NCBI RefSeq assembly: GCF_018991925.1
Contig: NW_024748860.1
Coordinates: forward strand, 67,001-131,000
Length of the DNA stretch: 64,000 nucleotides
Reading direction: 5' to 3'
DNA from: Homarus americanus
Taxonomy: Eukaryota > Arthropoda > Malacostraca > Decapoda > Nephropidae
Part shown: one piece after another, positions 1 through 11,194 of the stretch
Position numbering within the stretch: position 1 is the first letter of the stretch
Layout: every line of letters begins with the position of its first letter
Made by a program: the position numbers and the translations under genes
Notes under the pieces: generated by a model
Database searches by the model: none
Told to the model about the DNA's origin: nothing
What the model saw: the letters and a program-made list of their open reading frames with translations, nothing else

Positions 1-448
1 GAGCAGTTGCTTCAAGTTTATAAGGGTTTCATTCGTCCTAAATTTGAGTACTGCTTTCATATCTGGGGTGGCTCTTCTTCTCTCCAACTGTTAGATAGGG
101 TGGAATCAAAGGCATTTCGCCTTAAGAACTCCCCTCCATTAGTTGATAATCTCTCTTCCCTTCTCTTTGCCGTAATGTTGCTTCACTCTCTCTCTCTTTT
201 ACAGCTACTTTAACGAGCATCCTGTGTACCGCAGGCGAGGCCGTGGGCTCGTAACACACGTCTTGCCCGCGGTGCCCACCGTTTCTGTGTGTATGTCGGT
301 CACACTAGAATCCATTATTGTACATCCTTCTTTCCTCACACAGCCAAACTGTGAAATGCTCTGCCTTCTTCTGTGTTTTCATATTCTTACAATCTGTCTC
401 ACTTTAAAAGCTGGTTTTCCAGCATCTTCGCGGTGTAGATTAATATAA
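1..448 (+). pseudogene. Reverse transcriptase C-terminal region, frameshifted
   Basis: The first ~70 codons read through motifs typical of the region after the RT fingers/palm in Jockey-group LINEs: 'GFIRPKFEYCFHIWGGSSS' followed by 'LLDRVESKAFRLKNSPP'. The Y-C-x-H-x-WGG block and LLDRVE-K-A-RL block are seen directly. Near 165-175 the frame shifts: the expected continuation moves to another frame and then into the reading that starts at 224. At least one more shift is needed near 370-400. The protein therefore cannot be made as written. In intact elements this region lies on the cytoplasmic/nuclear LINE RNP used for target-primed reverse transcription. Clade assignment is from motif resemblance only. 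Confidence 0.65.
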
Positions 449-566
449 TCTTTTTCTCTTCTATTTCTAATTTCTTTTGACTCTTATTTTTTCGCTCCCT
501 AGGCCCAGTTGTGGGTCGATGACCTGTGCCCGGGTTAGCTATTCCCCGTTAAAAAAAATAAAAAGG
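1..566 (+). mobile_element. Jockey-like LINE, 3' end fragment
   Basis: The window opens inside the C-terminal part of a LINE reverse-transcriptase polyprotein and runs through its 3' UTR to an A-rich end at about 550-566, which includes AATAAA. The 3' UTR has a GC-rich stretch (CCTAGGCCC ... CCTGTGCCCGGG) just before the A tail. A similar arrangement occurs on the minus strand at 59485-59560, so I place both in one family. The left boundary lies outside the window. Confidence 0.7.
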
Positions 567-1707
567 AACAGAGGGGGACGACACCCCTTGTTTTATATAT
601 TACAGAGTTTGTTGGCGAACTAAGCTAACCTAAGATTTAGGACGAGGTTGCACAATGGCTACTTTGGTTGGCAATGACAAGTTTGATTTTACAACTACAT
701 GTTTATTAAAATCTTATTAATGTAATACGGTAGGGACTCACTATATTGTGACTTGTTAAATGTGATCTTATATCTTCTGAGGTTTAATCGAAGGTGAATC
801 GTTGTGGTGGACATAGATGGGTCGCGGGTTGGGTTGTTGTAGTGCGGGCAGACTCCGTGGTCACTAGGCGTGGGGTCGCCCTCCGTTGATGTCTTCCCCG
901 CTTAGGTGGTCTGGGCTGTGAGGGTCGTCCAGGAGCTTGTCCCAAACCTTCTTCCCTAGGCGATGGAACCTGACGTTGAGGGTCTCCGTTTTATTTCTCA
1001 GGTGGATGGTTTCCACTGTCTCCTGGTAGGGTGGCGCTTGGCCACTGGAAGCTCTGTAGTTGTTGTAGTCTGGTCTTCCCGAGCGTGACGAGTGGTACGT
1101 GCGGGTACTCCAGCACGGGCCCCGCCATCGCCTTGTACAGGTCGACTTGTATCTTTTCAGGCATCAGTTTAAAACATTTTAATTTGGCTGCGGCGACTTT
1201 GGCTTTCTTTATTCTGTCCTTCACTCGGGACGTGCTGCAGGTCCGAGAGATGATGAGGCGGAGCAACCTGCCTTGATTAGAGTACGCAATCTAATCGTCG
1301 TCGATCATCAATGGCGCCGGCTTGAATTTGGCTATGGGTATGACCTCGAATTTCGTTTTGTTTGTTTTTATCTTCCATTTATTTTCATACTCCGAGATCT
1401 CCTCTATTGCCCGAGCAGTGAGTCGCGCCATCCTTGCTGTGGACCTTCCTGGGCAGGTGACGATCTGTGTTACATCGTCGGCATACATGACGTACTCGCT
1501 GCCGACGAATGGGGGTGGCAGGTCAGCCGTGTAGAGCGTGTAAAGGGTTGGTGAGAGACAAGAGCCCTGAGGCACGCCACTCGAGAGTGAGAATTCTTCT
1601 CCACAATGTTCTTGCATCTTGATTTTGACTCTGCAGTCCGTAAAGAAGTTGCACAGCAGGCGTGTCACGTTCTTGGGTGGTGCTGTGGTAAAGCTCCTAG
1701 TTCCCAT
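567..1707 (-). mobile_element. LINE, 5'-truncated (same family as 48123-48900)
   Basis: On the minus strand this runs from the middle of an RT domain (at 1707) to a 3' UTR ending near 567. The 3' part, including the blocks at about 575-700, matches the plus-strand element at 48123-48900 almost block for block (for example GGGGGACGACACCCCTTG here and its complement there). Two copies in opposite orientation with the same 3' end and different 5' ends are expected for LINE insertion by target-primed reverse transcription. The 5' edge abuts an A-rich minus-strand tract at 1708-1730. Confidence 0.75.
991..1707 (-). pseudogene. Reverse transcriptase fragment (YADD box)
   Basis: RNA-templated DNA polymerase of a non-LTR retrotransposon. 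Visible in order on the minus strand: 'SGVPQGSCLSPTLYTLY' (RT motif 4 region), 'YVMYADDVTQI' with the catalytic YADD encoded at 1474-1485, then 'ENKWKIKTNKTKFEV', and further on 'KAKVAAAKLKCFKLMPE' and 'VLEYPHVPLVTLGKTRLQQLQ'. A frame change is needed between the first part (1291-1707) and the second (991-1266). RT motifs 0-3 and the endonuclease are missing because the copy is 5'-truncated. The second part is strongly similar to the protein fragment encoded at 48211-48675. The frameshift and truncation make it a pseudogene. Confidence 0.8.
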
Positions 1708-2284
1708 GTTTTTTTGTTTTTTTTCCGAATTAGGTTAGGTGTGTGGGCTACAGGTAAAGGTGGTGTGTGCTCTGGAGGGTGAATTTTAAGCTTTTATCTT
1801 CATTTACGGCTCCAGCGGTGGTTGTGTACTATTTTGTTGGATTTTCTTTTTTTTACGATTTTGGGAGGGGGGGGGGGTTCTGCTCTTGAGTTTTTTGGTG
1901 GGATACTTTGAGCTCGGCCAGTATAAACTGCAGTGAGTAGTAGCAGGAGACGAAAAACTCCTGCAACTCCATGTCGTCCTCGACCACCGGAGGGGTAGGG
2001 ACCTCGAACTCTTATTTCGCCGAAAAGTGGAATTCCTGTAGTTTACACATTTTGGATTTTGGTATATGATAAAGTTAGACGGCCATTTTTTTAAACATTC
2101 AGGCAGCAACTCCGAAGAGCAATCCCGAATATCGGTTTACTTTTTAGTGTCCCGACAAATGGACTGATCAAACTTGATTAGCAGCTTGTACATTCGGTTT
2201 GCCATTTAGTAACCATAATGCCGCAACCTGGGAAGGTTGGTAGACTTAGGCAAGATAACTGTAACAAATCAGCTTGATCTGCGG
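1708..2284 (-). other. Unassigned repeat-like sequence with a possible ORF1 scrap
   Basis: No gene is supported. On the minus strand between about 2010 and 1860 one frame reads 'PPVVEDDMELQEFFVSCYYS' and then 'LAELKVSHQKTQEQN'. The composition looks coding, and it might be an ORF1 or linker scrap of a retroelement, but I do not recognise it. A G-homopolymer at 1866-1878 and T/A runs sit inside. 2110-2284 shows nothing recognisable. Confidence 0.3.
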
Positions 2285-2879
2285 TGCTACCTCATCCAGG
2301 GATGGAGGATAGCTGAGTTGGGTCAGCTCTGGATGCTGAGGGACCTGCTCTTTCCAGCATTGGAGGCTGCCTTCTTCATCTCTAATTAGGGAGTTGCCAT
2401 CGTATGAGCGGAGGGGAGCTGCGCCATGAATGATTGGCCCATTGAATGTTTTAGTGGAATTGGAAAATTTACTCTTCTTGTGTTTATCTGCAAGTTTTTG
2501 CGTTTCACATGCTTTATTTTTAAACCAGTAGTTTTATAGATTGTGAAGTTCGCGCTAGGCCGCCACTTTCTTCTTGTGGAAGGTATCAGCTTTGGTCCGA
2601 GACTGAGGGTTGTTTTGCCAGCACGTTTATTATCGACGAGTACATTAATTTCAGGGTCATTTTCATCAAACCAGTCCGGGCGTATTCTTTCGATCTGACC
2701 GAGGGTCTCTGCACGTTTTTGTCATGACAGTATCGAGAATACCTCATTCGGCACTGGAATTTTGGTTGTTTGTTGTCGGGTTGTTTATCAGCCCATCTTC
2801 GAGCTGCTCTCTGAAAGCATGTGCTACCGCTGGATCCTTCAGACGCTTAGTGTTAAAACCTCTTCTGGAAGGTTGTTGT

Positions 2880-3640
2880 CTTCGCCGTTTTGGGGCGACG
2901 TGATGTGAAAGTTTGCCTCTGACGAGCCGATGATCAGTGCCACAGTGGCCTGAGCCACGCCTGGCTCTGGTGATGAGGACATCTCGGCGATGTCTTTACC
3001 TGACAATGATATAGACAATGAAATGCCAGTGTTTGGATCGTGGGGGTTTCCACAAACACTTGAACTTGTCGGCATTGGTGATAATGAGGTTGTGTGCAGC
3101 ACACTTGCTGAGGAGGTGTACGCCGTTGGGATTACACTTGCCGAGTCCATTTCTCCCTATGATTCCCTGCCAAATGTCAGCATCTCTGCTAACTCTGGCA
3201 TTGAAGTCACCTAGGAGCACAACCTTATCTTCTCTGGGGATAGGGGTTCGCACTGTGTCAAGGACGGCATAAAAGGCCTCCTTGATGTCATCCTCTGCAT
3301 CCAGTGTTGGGGCATATGCACTGATGAAGAAGGCTTGACGTGAGTGATTCAGTGGGAATATGGAGCGTCATGAGGCGCTCATTGATCCCAACAGGCATTT
3401 CAGTTAGCCTGTGTAGGATGGAATGGTGGATGGCAAAGCCAACTCCATAAATGCGGTTTCTCTCCACAGCAGGCTTACCCTCCCAGAAGAAGGTATAGCC
3501 AGACCCCTGTTCTGTGAGTCGACCCCTCATCTGGGAGCCGGGACTCACTAATGGCTGCTACGCCGATGTTATACCGAGACAGCTCTTTTGCCACAAGGTC
3601 AGTTCTTCTTTCAGGACGATCATTTGTATCAGTATCCAGA
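2880..3640 (-). pseudogene. APE-type endonuclease of RTE-Zn copy A, disrupted
   Basis: Apurinic-like endonuclease that nicks target DNA for LINE integration. Minus-strand reading shows 'GSGYTFFWEGKP', 'GVGFAIHHSILHRLTEMPVG' (region around 3400-3500), then in another frame 'KVVLLGDFNARVSRDADIW' (3180-3235; GDFNARV is the conserved D-N catalytic box), 'NGVHLLSKCAAHNLIITNAD' and 'PPRSKHWHFIVYIIVR' (S-K-H-W-H-x-I-D-Y block, here D changed to V). The D-to-V change, a stop after the first part and at least two frameshifts show decay. The family signature resembles proteins often mis-annotated as craniofacial development protein 2-like, which carry an RTE endonuclease. Confidence 0.75.
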
Positions 3641-3702
3641 AGGGTCCTGACATTGGGGCGACCAAAAGAGGTTGTATGGTTTGTTTTTGTTTTGATCTGT
3701 GA

Positions 3703-4601
3703 TTATGATTGTGTTTTTGATCGCATAAGGATGACCTTACTGGGTGGAGTTGCCCAGCCAGGTTGGTTCTTTAGGCAAGCTATGTTTAGGGCACCTTTTC
3801 TAGCTCCCTCCCCATGTGGGGAGAGCAGAGTGGCTCCTCGAAAGGGCTGCTCAGTCGCACAGACAGGACTGGATTGCACTACTCGTACATCGCCATAGGA
3901 CTTTGGGGGGTATAGGTGTTTTGATGATGATAAGAAGTATGATGAGCTAGATGATGGCTGCACACGAGTTGATTTACGTGGTGAGGCAGGAGCGCAGGCT
4001 GCTAACCACACATCTTGGCTCTCCCTTTTCCTGATCCAATGGCGCAAGTGCTGCATCGACTGGGGAGAAGGAGAGTTGCAATGGACTGTCGATAACCCAG
4101 TTTGTTGGGTTTCGCCTTAGTAGCCTGTCCATCATGCATTGCTTTCGTCCACCGGTGTAGTCGTTGGGTTCCAATGTTGGTCACCTATACCGCTGTTGGT
4201 GTCTTGTTGGAGCTCTGTAATCATGTCTACTTGATGTGGGGCTCCTCCGCAGATTTTTCGTTCAGGGTTTACTCCCGTAGTCTTATGCCTACCAAGGTGA
4301 ATCCGCAAAACAGCTGAGCAGTGGTTGGTTGGCGGCAGGACGTGTCTGCATGCCAGTGGGCCTATGCACCGTCCCTCTGGGGCCCAATGCTGCTCCAAGA
4401 TTTTCTACTGGTCTAGCCTGGGCCCACGAGGCACACAGTTACCGTGTGTTGCCACGAGGAGGCCCAGCAGGAGTCTTGATAGTGAAGACGCCGTGTACTG
4501 GAAGGGGAGGACTTATGCAACTTGTTTCTCTGTTTGCCACGAGGGCTAGCTAGCAGCGGTAGTTGAAAGCGAGAGGAAGCAAGCAGTGCTTGCACTAACA
4601 T
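3703..4601 (-). other. 5' region of RTE-Zn copy A
   Basis: Upstream of the endonuclease this stretch matches the first kilobase of copy C (27470-28400) in several blocks, for example a minus-strand 'SRFQLPLLASP' reading against 'SRFQLPPLASP' in copy C. Short open frames occur in several registers. No conserved ORF1 domain is visible, so I treat it as 5' UTR or degenerate ORF1. Confidence 0.5.
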
Positions 4602-4639
4602 AATGCTGCTGCCACATTAGATGCATTACACCACCCTGT

Positions 4640-4712
4640 GTGCATACATACATACATACATACATTGCCTGAGGACAAAATCAAATGTGCAAGCGAAGCA
4701 GAATGACACACA
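4640..4712. repeat. (ATAC)n and spacer between RTE-Zn copies
   Basis: An ATAC/CATA tetranucleotide run at about 4643-4666 and a short unassigned spacer separate the 5' end of copy A from the 3' tail of copy B. Confidence 0.8.
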
Positions 4713-7013
4713 CACACTACAACTACTACTTCTCTGCTGTCACTCGGAATCGAATATGACAATCATCCAGCTATGATATAATGATATGAGTTATTAGGGA
4801 TGTCACCTAGGTTAGTGAGTTTTGAGGTGACTAAAGAGGCCGATACGGGACCTGCAGCGTCGTCCACATTCGTTGCACATGTGGAGGGCTCCATCTACTG
4901 TGGGAGGGGTGGCGGCAGCGTCTTTCCGACGTTGGCGCTTGTCTGCCTCGGTTTGAAGTCGGGCTAGCTCGAAAGTATTGACACCTTCTCGTGTGGTGCT
5001 CCTCCAAGCGTTACGATGAGGAGTAATCGACTCCCAGGTGAGGGGGTCGATTTGGCACCTTTACAGATTTCTCATAAGACTATCCTTATACCTTTTCGAT
5101 TGTCCGCGAGCGTTACATTTACTATTCGTTAGGTGACTGTAAAGTAGCTGCTTTGGCAGTCTACTGTCATCCGTGCGGGTAACATGGCCAGTACAACGTA
5201 GTTGTTCATGGATAATGGTAGCCTCGATTCTCCTACAGTTGGTGTCAGCAAGAATACTGGCATTTGTTCTCTTGTCTTCCCAGTGAACTCGGAAGATGGA
5301 ACGTAGACTACGTTGGTGAAAGTTTTCAAGTGCCTTGAGGTGCCTCCTATATGTGACCTATGTCTCACTGCCATATAGTAGGGTGGGCAGAACCACTGCT
5401 CGATATACGTGTAGCTTTGTGGATAATTTCAGCTCCCTACAGCTGAAGACACGATTTCGGAGTCTGCCCAAAGCTTGAGATGCACATCTGACCGATGATA
5501 AATCTCTTCATCGATGTTTCCGATGGTGGACAGGTGGGAACCGAGATACCGAAAGTGGTCAACATTAGAGAGGGTAGTACCGTTAAGATGGATGGATGGT
5601 GGAGGTGTGTCTGAACCAGGGGCAGGCTGAAAGAGAATCTGAGTCTTACGTACATTCACCTCGAGGATGAAGTGTGCATACGCATCTGCATAGGTGTTCA
5701 GGATCTCCTGTAGGTCGTGTTCAGTGTGAGCAACAACGGTGAGGTCGTCTGCATACTGATGCTCAGTAATGGAAGCTGCCGACACCTTTGTTCTTGCCTG
5801 GAGTCATCTTATGTTGAAAAGATCCCCCTTCACCCGGTACTCGCTGTTCACCCCGCCGGCTAAATTGGCATTGGCACGAGTAAGGAAGGCAGCCAAGAAG
5901 ATGAAAAGAGAGTTGGTGCCAGTACACACCCTTGTTTAACCCATGTTTGGATGGGGAAGAACTCAGACTGGGTGCCGTTGGGCAGGACACTGCCCTTCAT
6001 GCCGTCGTGGACTTGCCTCACAATGGCGATGAATTTTGGTGGTCAGCCAAAACGGCTGAGGGTCCACCAGAGGGCTTCCCTGTTGACTGAGTCGAAGGCC
6101 TTGGTTAGGTCGATGAAAGCCATGTACAGGTCACGACCCTGTTCTCTGCACTTTTCCTGTATCTGGCGGGCAGCAAAGATCATGTCAGTGGCGCCACGTG
6201 ATGGTCTAAAACCACATTGAGATTCTGGGAGGACGTTTTCCGCCTTAGGATGAAGTCTGTTTTGGAGGACTCGGGTGCTAATCTTGAAAGCCACGGAGAG
6301 CAGCGAGATCACACGTAGCTGCCACAGTCTGACCGGTCTCCCTTGTTCTTATAAATATTGACAATGGAGACGTCTTTAAGAGCTTGGGGGATTCCTCCTT
6401 TTCCCATATATTCTCCAGGAGAGAGTGGAGACGGCTGGTAAGCAAAGGTCCTCCTGTTATATACACCTCGGCTGGGATTTCATCTGGCCCTGAGGCTTTG
6501 TTATTTTTCATCTGTTTGACTGCAGTAGCTACCTCATCCAGGGATGGAGGATAGTTGAGGGGGGTCAGCTCTGGATGCTGAGGGACCTGTTGGGTAATCA
6601 GGACATTCACATCTGTGTTTCGGTTCAGCAATGAATTGTAGTGCTCTTTCCAGCGCTGAAGGAGGCCTTCATCGTCATTAATTATGTGGTTACCTTCAGA
6701 TGAGCGAAGGGGGGGCTGCACCACGAGTGACTGGCCCATAAAAGGTTTTAGTGGGAATGAAAAATTTGCGCATCTTATGCTGATCTGCAAGTTTTCGTGC
6801 TTCACATGCTTTATTTTTAAGCCAGTCGTTCCTTTGATTGTGAAGTTCTCGCTGGGCTGCCGCTTTCTTCTTGCAGAAGGTATCAGTTTTGGTCCGAGAC
6901 TGGGGGTTGTTCTGCTAGTTAGTAAAAGCAGCACGTTTATCATCGATGAGTACTTTGATTGCCGGGTCATTTTCATCAAACCAGTCCTGATGTATTCTTT
7001 TGGTCTGGCCGAG
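4713..7013 (-). mobile_element. RTE-Zn LINE copy B (5'-truncated)
   Basis: Minus-strand LINE from the endonuclease-RT linker (7013) to the 3' tail. The tail on the element strand is GTAGTAGTTGTAGTGTG-like (revcomp of 4713-4735), a short-repeat tail rather than poly(A), as is usual for RTE/CR1-type LINEs. The segment at 4990-5060 is shared with copies C, D and E. The 5' edge runs directly into a (CA)n microsatellite at 7022. Copy B lies head-to-tail next to copy A on the same strand. Confidence 0.85.
4840..6980 (-). pseudogene. Reverse transcriptase with C-terminal C2H2 finger (RTE-Zn copy B)
   Basis: RT polyprotein of the LINE. Seen in order on the minus strand: linker 'GLLQRWKEHYNSLLNRNTDV' and 'LNYPPSLDEVATAVKQMKNN' with 'KASGPDEIPAEVY' (6440-6700); 'ESQCGFRPSRGATDMIFAAR' (about 6160-6220); motif A 'FIDLTKAFDSV' (6088-6121); 'VKQGCVLAPTLFS' (5890-5940); catalytic YADD (5744-5755) in 'QYADDLTVVAHTEHDLQ'; 'PPSIHLNGTTL'; then 'RSLRSIF'-type thumb/C-terminal blocks. 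It ends in a clean zinc finger, C-N-E-C-G-R-R-C ... S-H-L-K-T-H, followed by a stop (4840-4880). Frameshifts separate the linker, palm and C-terminus, so it is a pseudogene, but the finger is intact. The finger probably aids target or template binding (inference). Confidence 0.85.
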
Positions 7014-7020
7014 GGTCACA

Positions 7021-7614
<594 letters not shown>

Positions 7615-7935
7615 GGGGTTAGGTTAAGTTAAGGTTAGGTTAGGGTAATTTAGGTTTGGTTTAGGATAAGTTAGAATTGGTTAGGTTATGTTAGCTTTGG
7701 TTTAGGATAAGTTAGAATTGGTTAGGTTAAGTTAGGTTTGGTTTAGGATAAGTTAGAATTGGTTAGGTTATGTTAGGTTTGGTTTAGGATAAGTTAGGTT
7801 TGGTTTGGTTAGGTTATGTTAGGTTTGGTTTAGGATAAGTTAGGTTTGGTTAGGTTATGTTAGGTTTGGTTTAGGATAAGTTAGGTTTGGTTAGGTTATG
7901 TTAGGTTTGGTTTAGGATAAGTTAGGTTAGGTATT
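7615..7935. repeat. TTAGG-like minisatellite
   Basis: Degenerate tandem repeat built from GGTTAGGTTATGTTAGG and TTTGGTTTAGGATAAG blocks, period roughly 40-50 bp. It is related to the arthropod telomere motif TTAGG but not a perfect telomeric array. Confidence 0.85.
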
Positions 7936-8015
7936 TTCTCTAAAACCAGTGGAACGATCTCTGTTAAATTTGTTAGGTACGTTGTGCACGGCCAGTGTTG
8001 GGTAGGTACTGAGTG

Positions 8016-8021
8016 TCCTTC

Positions 8022-8070
<49 letters not shown>

Positions 8071-8082
8071 TTCTTCCATATT

Positions 8083-8139
<57 letters not shown>

Positions 8140-8144
8140 ATATT

Positions 8145-8176
<32 letters not shown>

Positions 8177-8408
8177 TTCTTCTTTCTTTCTTTCTTCTTT
8201 CTTTCTTTCTTCGTATTTCTTTCTTTTTCCTTCTTTCTTTCTTCCTTTCTTTCTTTCTTTCCTTCTTCCTTTCTTTCTTCCTTTTCCTTCTTCCTTTTCT
8301 TTCTTCTTTTCTTTCTTTATTTATTTCCTTCTTTCTTTTTTTCTTTCTTCTTCCATATTTCTTTCTTTCTTCCGTATTTCTTTTCTTTCTTTCTTCTTTC
8401 TTCACATT

Positions 8409-8453
<45 letters not shown>
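8016..8453. repeat. (TTTC)n long polypyrimidine microsatellite
   Basis: Over 400 bp of TTTC/CTTC with scattered interruptions. It leaves several long frames open (Lys/Glu-rich on minus, Phe/Leu/Ser-rich on plus), which are artefacts. Confidence 0.97.
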
Positions 8454-9080
8454 GTTGGAATATGATATCACAACTCTGCCACTATATAACCCGGCCTCTC
8501 CCGTACTACTCTGAAACATCACACTAAGATAACAAACGACAAATCCAACATCAACAATGATAACACCTCAAGTCATCATAAAACATTTAAGATAACCCAA
8601 CAGATCACATTAAAACAAACATAACACTAAAACAAACACAACATGAGTCGATCCAAACACCATCAACTCGAATCCTTGAGACATTGACATTTAAGATAGC
8701 TCACAGAATGGTTCCAAGGAGGGAGGGATGGGAGAGAGGAAGAGGAGGCAAGGGGAGAATGTGAGGAGGAGATAGAGGAAGGGAAGTGAGGAGGAAAGGA
8801 AGGGATAGATCATGATAACACACCAAGAATTCGATACCACATGAAAGATAACCCACAAATCCTCTAAAAAAAATGGGGGGGGTGGAAATAATAACACAGT
8901 GTCCCGTTCTCTCAGTCAGGCAAACAACTCGTGAAAATAAACCCCCTTTGCCTTCCCGACGACGCCCTGACTGATCCAAAGCGCCCAAGTTACCCCTTAA
9001 AAATTATTTATGAAAGAAAACGGAGACGGAGACGTTCAGATGTTGCTACGGATGAGTGATGAGAGGAAGAGAGGGAGGGA
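8454..9080. other. Intergenic, no gene seen
   Basis: Ordinary A-rich sequence with a G/A-rich patch at 8715-8810 and a short G run at 8875-8883. No domain, RNA gene or element end recognised. Confidence 0.6.
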
Positions 9081-9290
9081 TTGGGTGAGAGAGAGGGATT
9101 GGAAGTGAGTGGGGAATTGGGTGAAAAAATGGAGGGATTGAAAGAAGTGAGGGAGGGATTGGGTGAAAGAAGGGAGGGATTGGAAGAAGCGAGGGAGGGA
9201 TTGGGTGAAGAGAGGGATTGGAAGAAGCGAGGGAGGGATTGGGTGAAAGAAGGGAGGGATTGGGTGAAGAGAAGGATGGATTGGCTTATG
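9081..9290. repeat. Minisatellite, GGGAGGGATTGG-type unit
   Basis: Tandem copies of GAGGGAGGGATTGGGTGA and GAAGGGAGGGATTGGAAGAA-like units. A frame stays open through the array (Gly/Glu/Lys-rich) only because of the repeat. Confidence 0.85.
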
Positions 9291-9965
9291 CTGGCTGGGA
9301 GAGAAGACTGGCTGATGTTGTTATGCTTAGTAGCTGAAAACAGTCGTGAGAACGTCTTGAAGGCAAGGTTACAAAGACGTTCTGAGTGTGGCTTTGCTGC
9401 TTGGTACAGAAGTGATCAAATGTATTAAGTCACTTATAAAAATAAAAACAGAAACTTGTACGTTGAACTGGGACGTCATACAAGTGTTCGACTAAAAAGG
9501 GGGTAGATATGACAAGTGGAGAATGTTAAGTATTTGCCAATAATTGTTACCTTCCGTTTACCTGTTGTAATACTGTCGAGTCATTATTAGAGGTAAACTG
9601 GAAGCAAAATTCATAAATGTTTATGGGTTAAGTTTTGAAAATAAACTATTTCACAATAACTAAGATATCACCGTAATTTAGTGCTATGAGCTGTAAACTT
9701 TAATAAGGGACGAAGCTTATGTGTAACGAGCTTCTTCACTGAGCACACGTCTTGCGTGGGGGAGAGACAAAAGGCAGGCTGGTGAGAAGCTGGATAGTTA
9801 TTGCTGATCCAGTAGTCAAGCTGAAGGCGCTCAGTGGAAGACCCTCATGTGTCCAGTTGACTCACGGTTCATAGGATAGTTATCGTGGGTGATGGAATTA
9901 TGGAACCTAATGTATGTAACCCACATTTATATAAGTATTACTGTGTGTTAGACTACAGGGGTTAG
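9291..9965. other. Intergenic, no gene seen
   Basis: Non-repetitive A/T-rich sequence. I see no coding, RNA or element signature. Confidence 0.55.
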
Positions 9966-10235
9966 TACAATTGGGTAACGAGAGGGAAGGATTGGGTAAC
10001 GAGGAGGAAGGATTGGGTAACGAGAGGGAAGGATTGGGGTAACGAGGAGGAAGGATTTGGGTAACGAGGAGGAAGGATTGGGTAACGAGAGGGAAGGATT
10101 GGGTAACGAGAGGGAAGGATTGGGTAACGAGGAGGAAGGATTTGGGTAACGAGAGGGAAGGATTGGGTAACGAGAGGGAAGGATTGGGTAACGAGAGGGA
10201 AGGATTGGGTAACGAGAGGAAAGGATTGGGTAGAG
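9966..10235. repeat. 21-bp minisatellite (GGATTGGGTAACGAGAGGGAA)n
   Basis: About 12 tandem units of 21 bp with GAGAGG/GAGGAGG variants and occasional one-base insertions. It shares the GGATTGGGT motif with the array at 9081-9290. Confidence 0.95.
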
Positions 10236-10384
10236 GGAAGGAAATGGATGGGACAGGAAATTAAAGGAACATTAAGATTGGAAACACAGTGTAATGATGG
10301 AGATTGGAAGATGTATAGGACTTTGTGATTGGGGAATAAGGTGATTGGAAGACGGGATAATCATTGACCATTTAAGAACTATAG

Positions 10385-10645
10385 TTTAACCCTTCGAAGA
10401 CCTTGGTTTAATACCATCCCTTTCAAAATGTTAAGCGATCGTCCCCAAAGGGTTAATCATCATCCTCAGAGGGTTAAACCATCGTCCTCAAGGGTTAAAT
10501 CAACTTCCCCAAAAGAGTTACACCCTAGTCTTTTAAGGGTTAAAACATCATCCTCACGGTTAAACCATAGTCATCAGATGATTATACCATCGTTCTCAAA
10601 GGGTTAAGCCATCGTGTTTTGAGGACGATGATTTAACCCTTTGAC
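10385..10645. repeat. CATCGTCCTCAAAGGGTTAA tandem repeat
   Basis: Degenerate units of about 20 bp combining CATCGT, CTCA(A) and GGGTTAAA. The final unit is inverted, giving the hairpin at 10598-10642. A related array with CATCGTACTTGAG and GGGGTTAAAT lies at 50318-50545. Confidence 0.85.
10598..10642. repeat. Inverted repeat (18-bp stem)
   Basis: Arms AAAGGGTTAAGCCATCGT and ACGATGATTTAACCCTTT pair over 18 bp with two mismatches around a short loop. It marks the point where the preceding tandem unit flips strand. Confidence 0.85.
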
Positions 10646-10765
10646 GACGATGACTTAATTTGTTCAATTTTGTTTATTAAAAAAGTATAAAAATTGGCGC
10701 AAGTCACTCATAAATCGTTATTCACTTGTTATTGTTCAGTAAATATTAGGAATGTGTGTACAAAA

Positions 10766-10769
<4 letters not shown>

Positions 10770-10833
<64 letters not shown>
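10770..10833. repeat. (CT)n microsatellite
   Basis: About 32 CT units, followed by a pyrimidine-rich stretch to about 11030. Confidence 0.97.
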
Positions 10834-10836
<3 letters not shown>

Positions 10837-11063
10837 CACCAGGTGTTACTCGTCCCACACCTCGCTGAGATCGGCTTACTTCCCCCCTCAACACATCTCC
10901 CTCCCTCTCATCTTCTTCATCTCCCTCCTCCTCCTCCTCTTGTCCATCTCCCTCCTCCTTCTCAATACCTCCACCTCATTCTTCTCCTGCTCCTCAATAC
11001 CTCACCCTCCACCCTTCCTCCTCCTCCTGGACTCCTGGACGTGTCCTGATTCATTTTTGAGAG

Positions 11064-11163
<100 letters not shown>

Positions 11164-11194
11164 ATTCTAGAACCAACACAGGGTTAAACGACTT

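Larger units (their letters stand above)
2285..4639 (-). mobile_element. RTE-Zn LINE copy A (5' half, 3'-truncated)
   Basis: Minus-strand copy of the window's main LINE family (others at 4713-7013, 27461-31066, 51056-51425, 59095-61757). Its 5' end (CAGGGTGGTG..., revcomp at about 4631-4638) matches the start of copy C near 27461. It proceeds through a non-coding or ORF1-like 5' region, an APE-type endonuclease and the start of the RT linker, then stops at about 2285 inside the segment coding 'LNYPPSLDEVA'. LINEs normally lose 5' sequence, so loss of the 3' half points to later deletion or recombination. Clade label RTE-like comes from the endonuclease signature and is not proven. Confidence 0.75.

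Noticed and set aside
7896..8522. 208-codon Lys/Glu/Arg-rich protein
   Set aside because: Complement of the (TTTC)n microsatellite.
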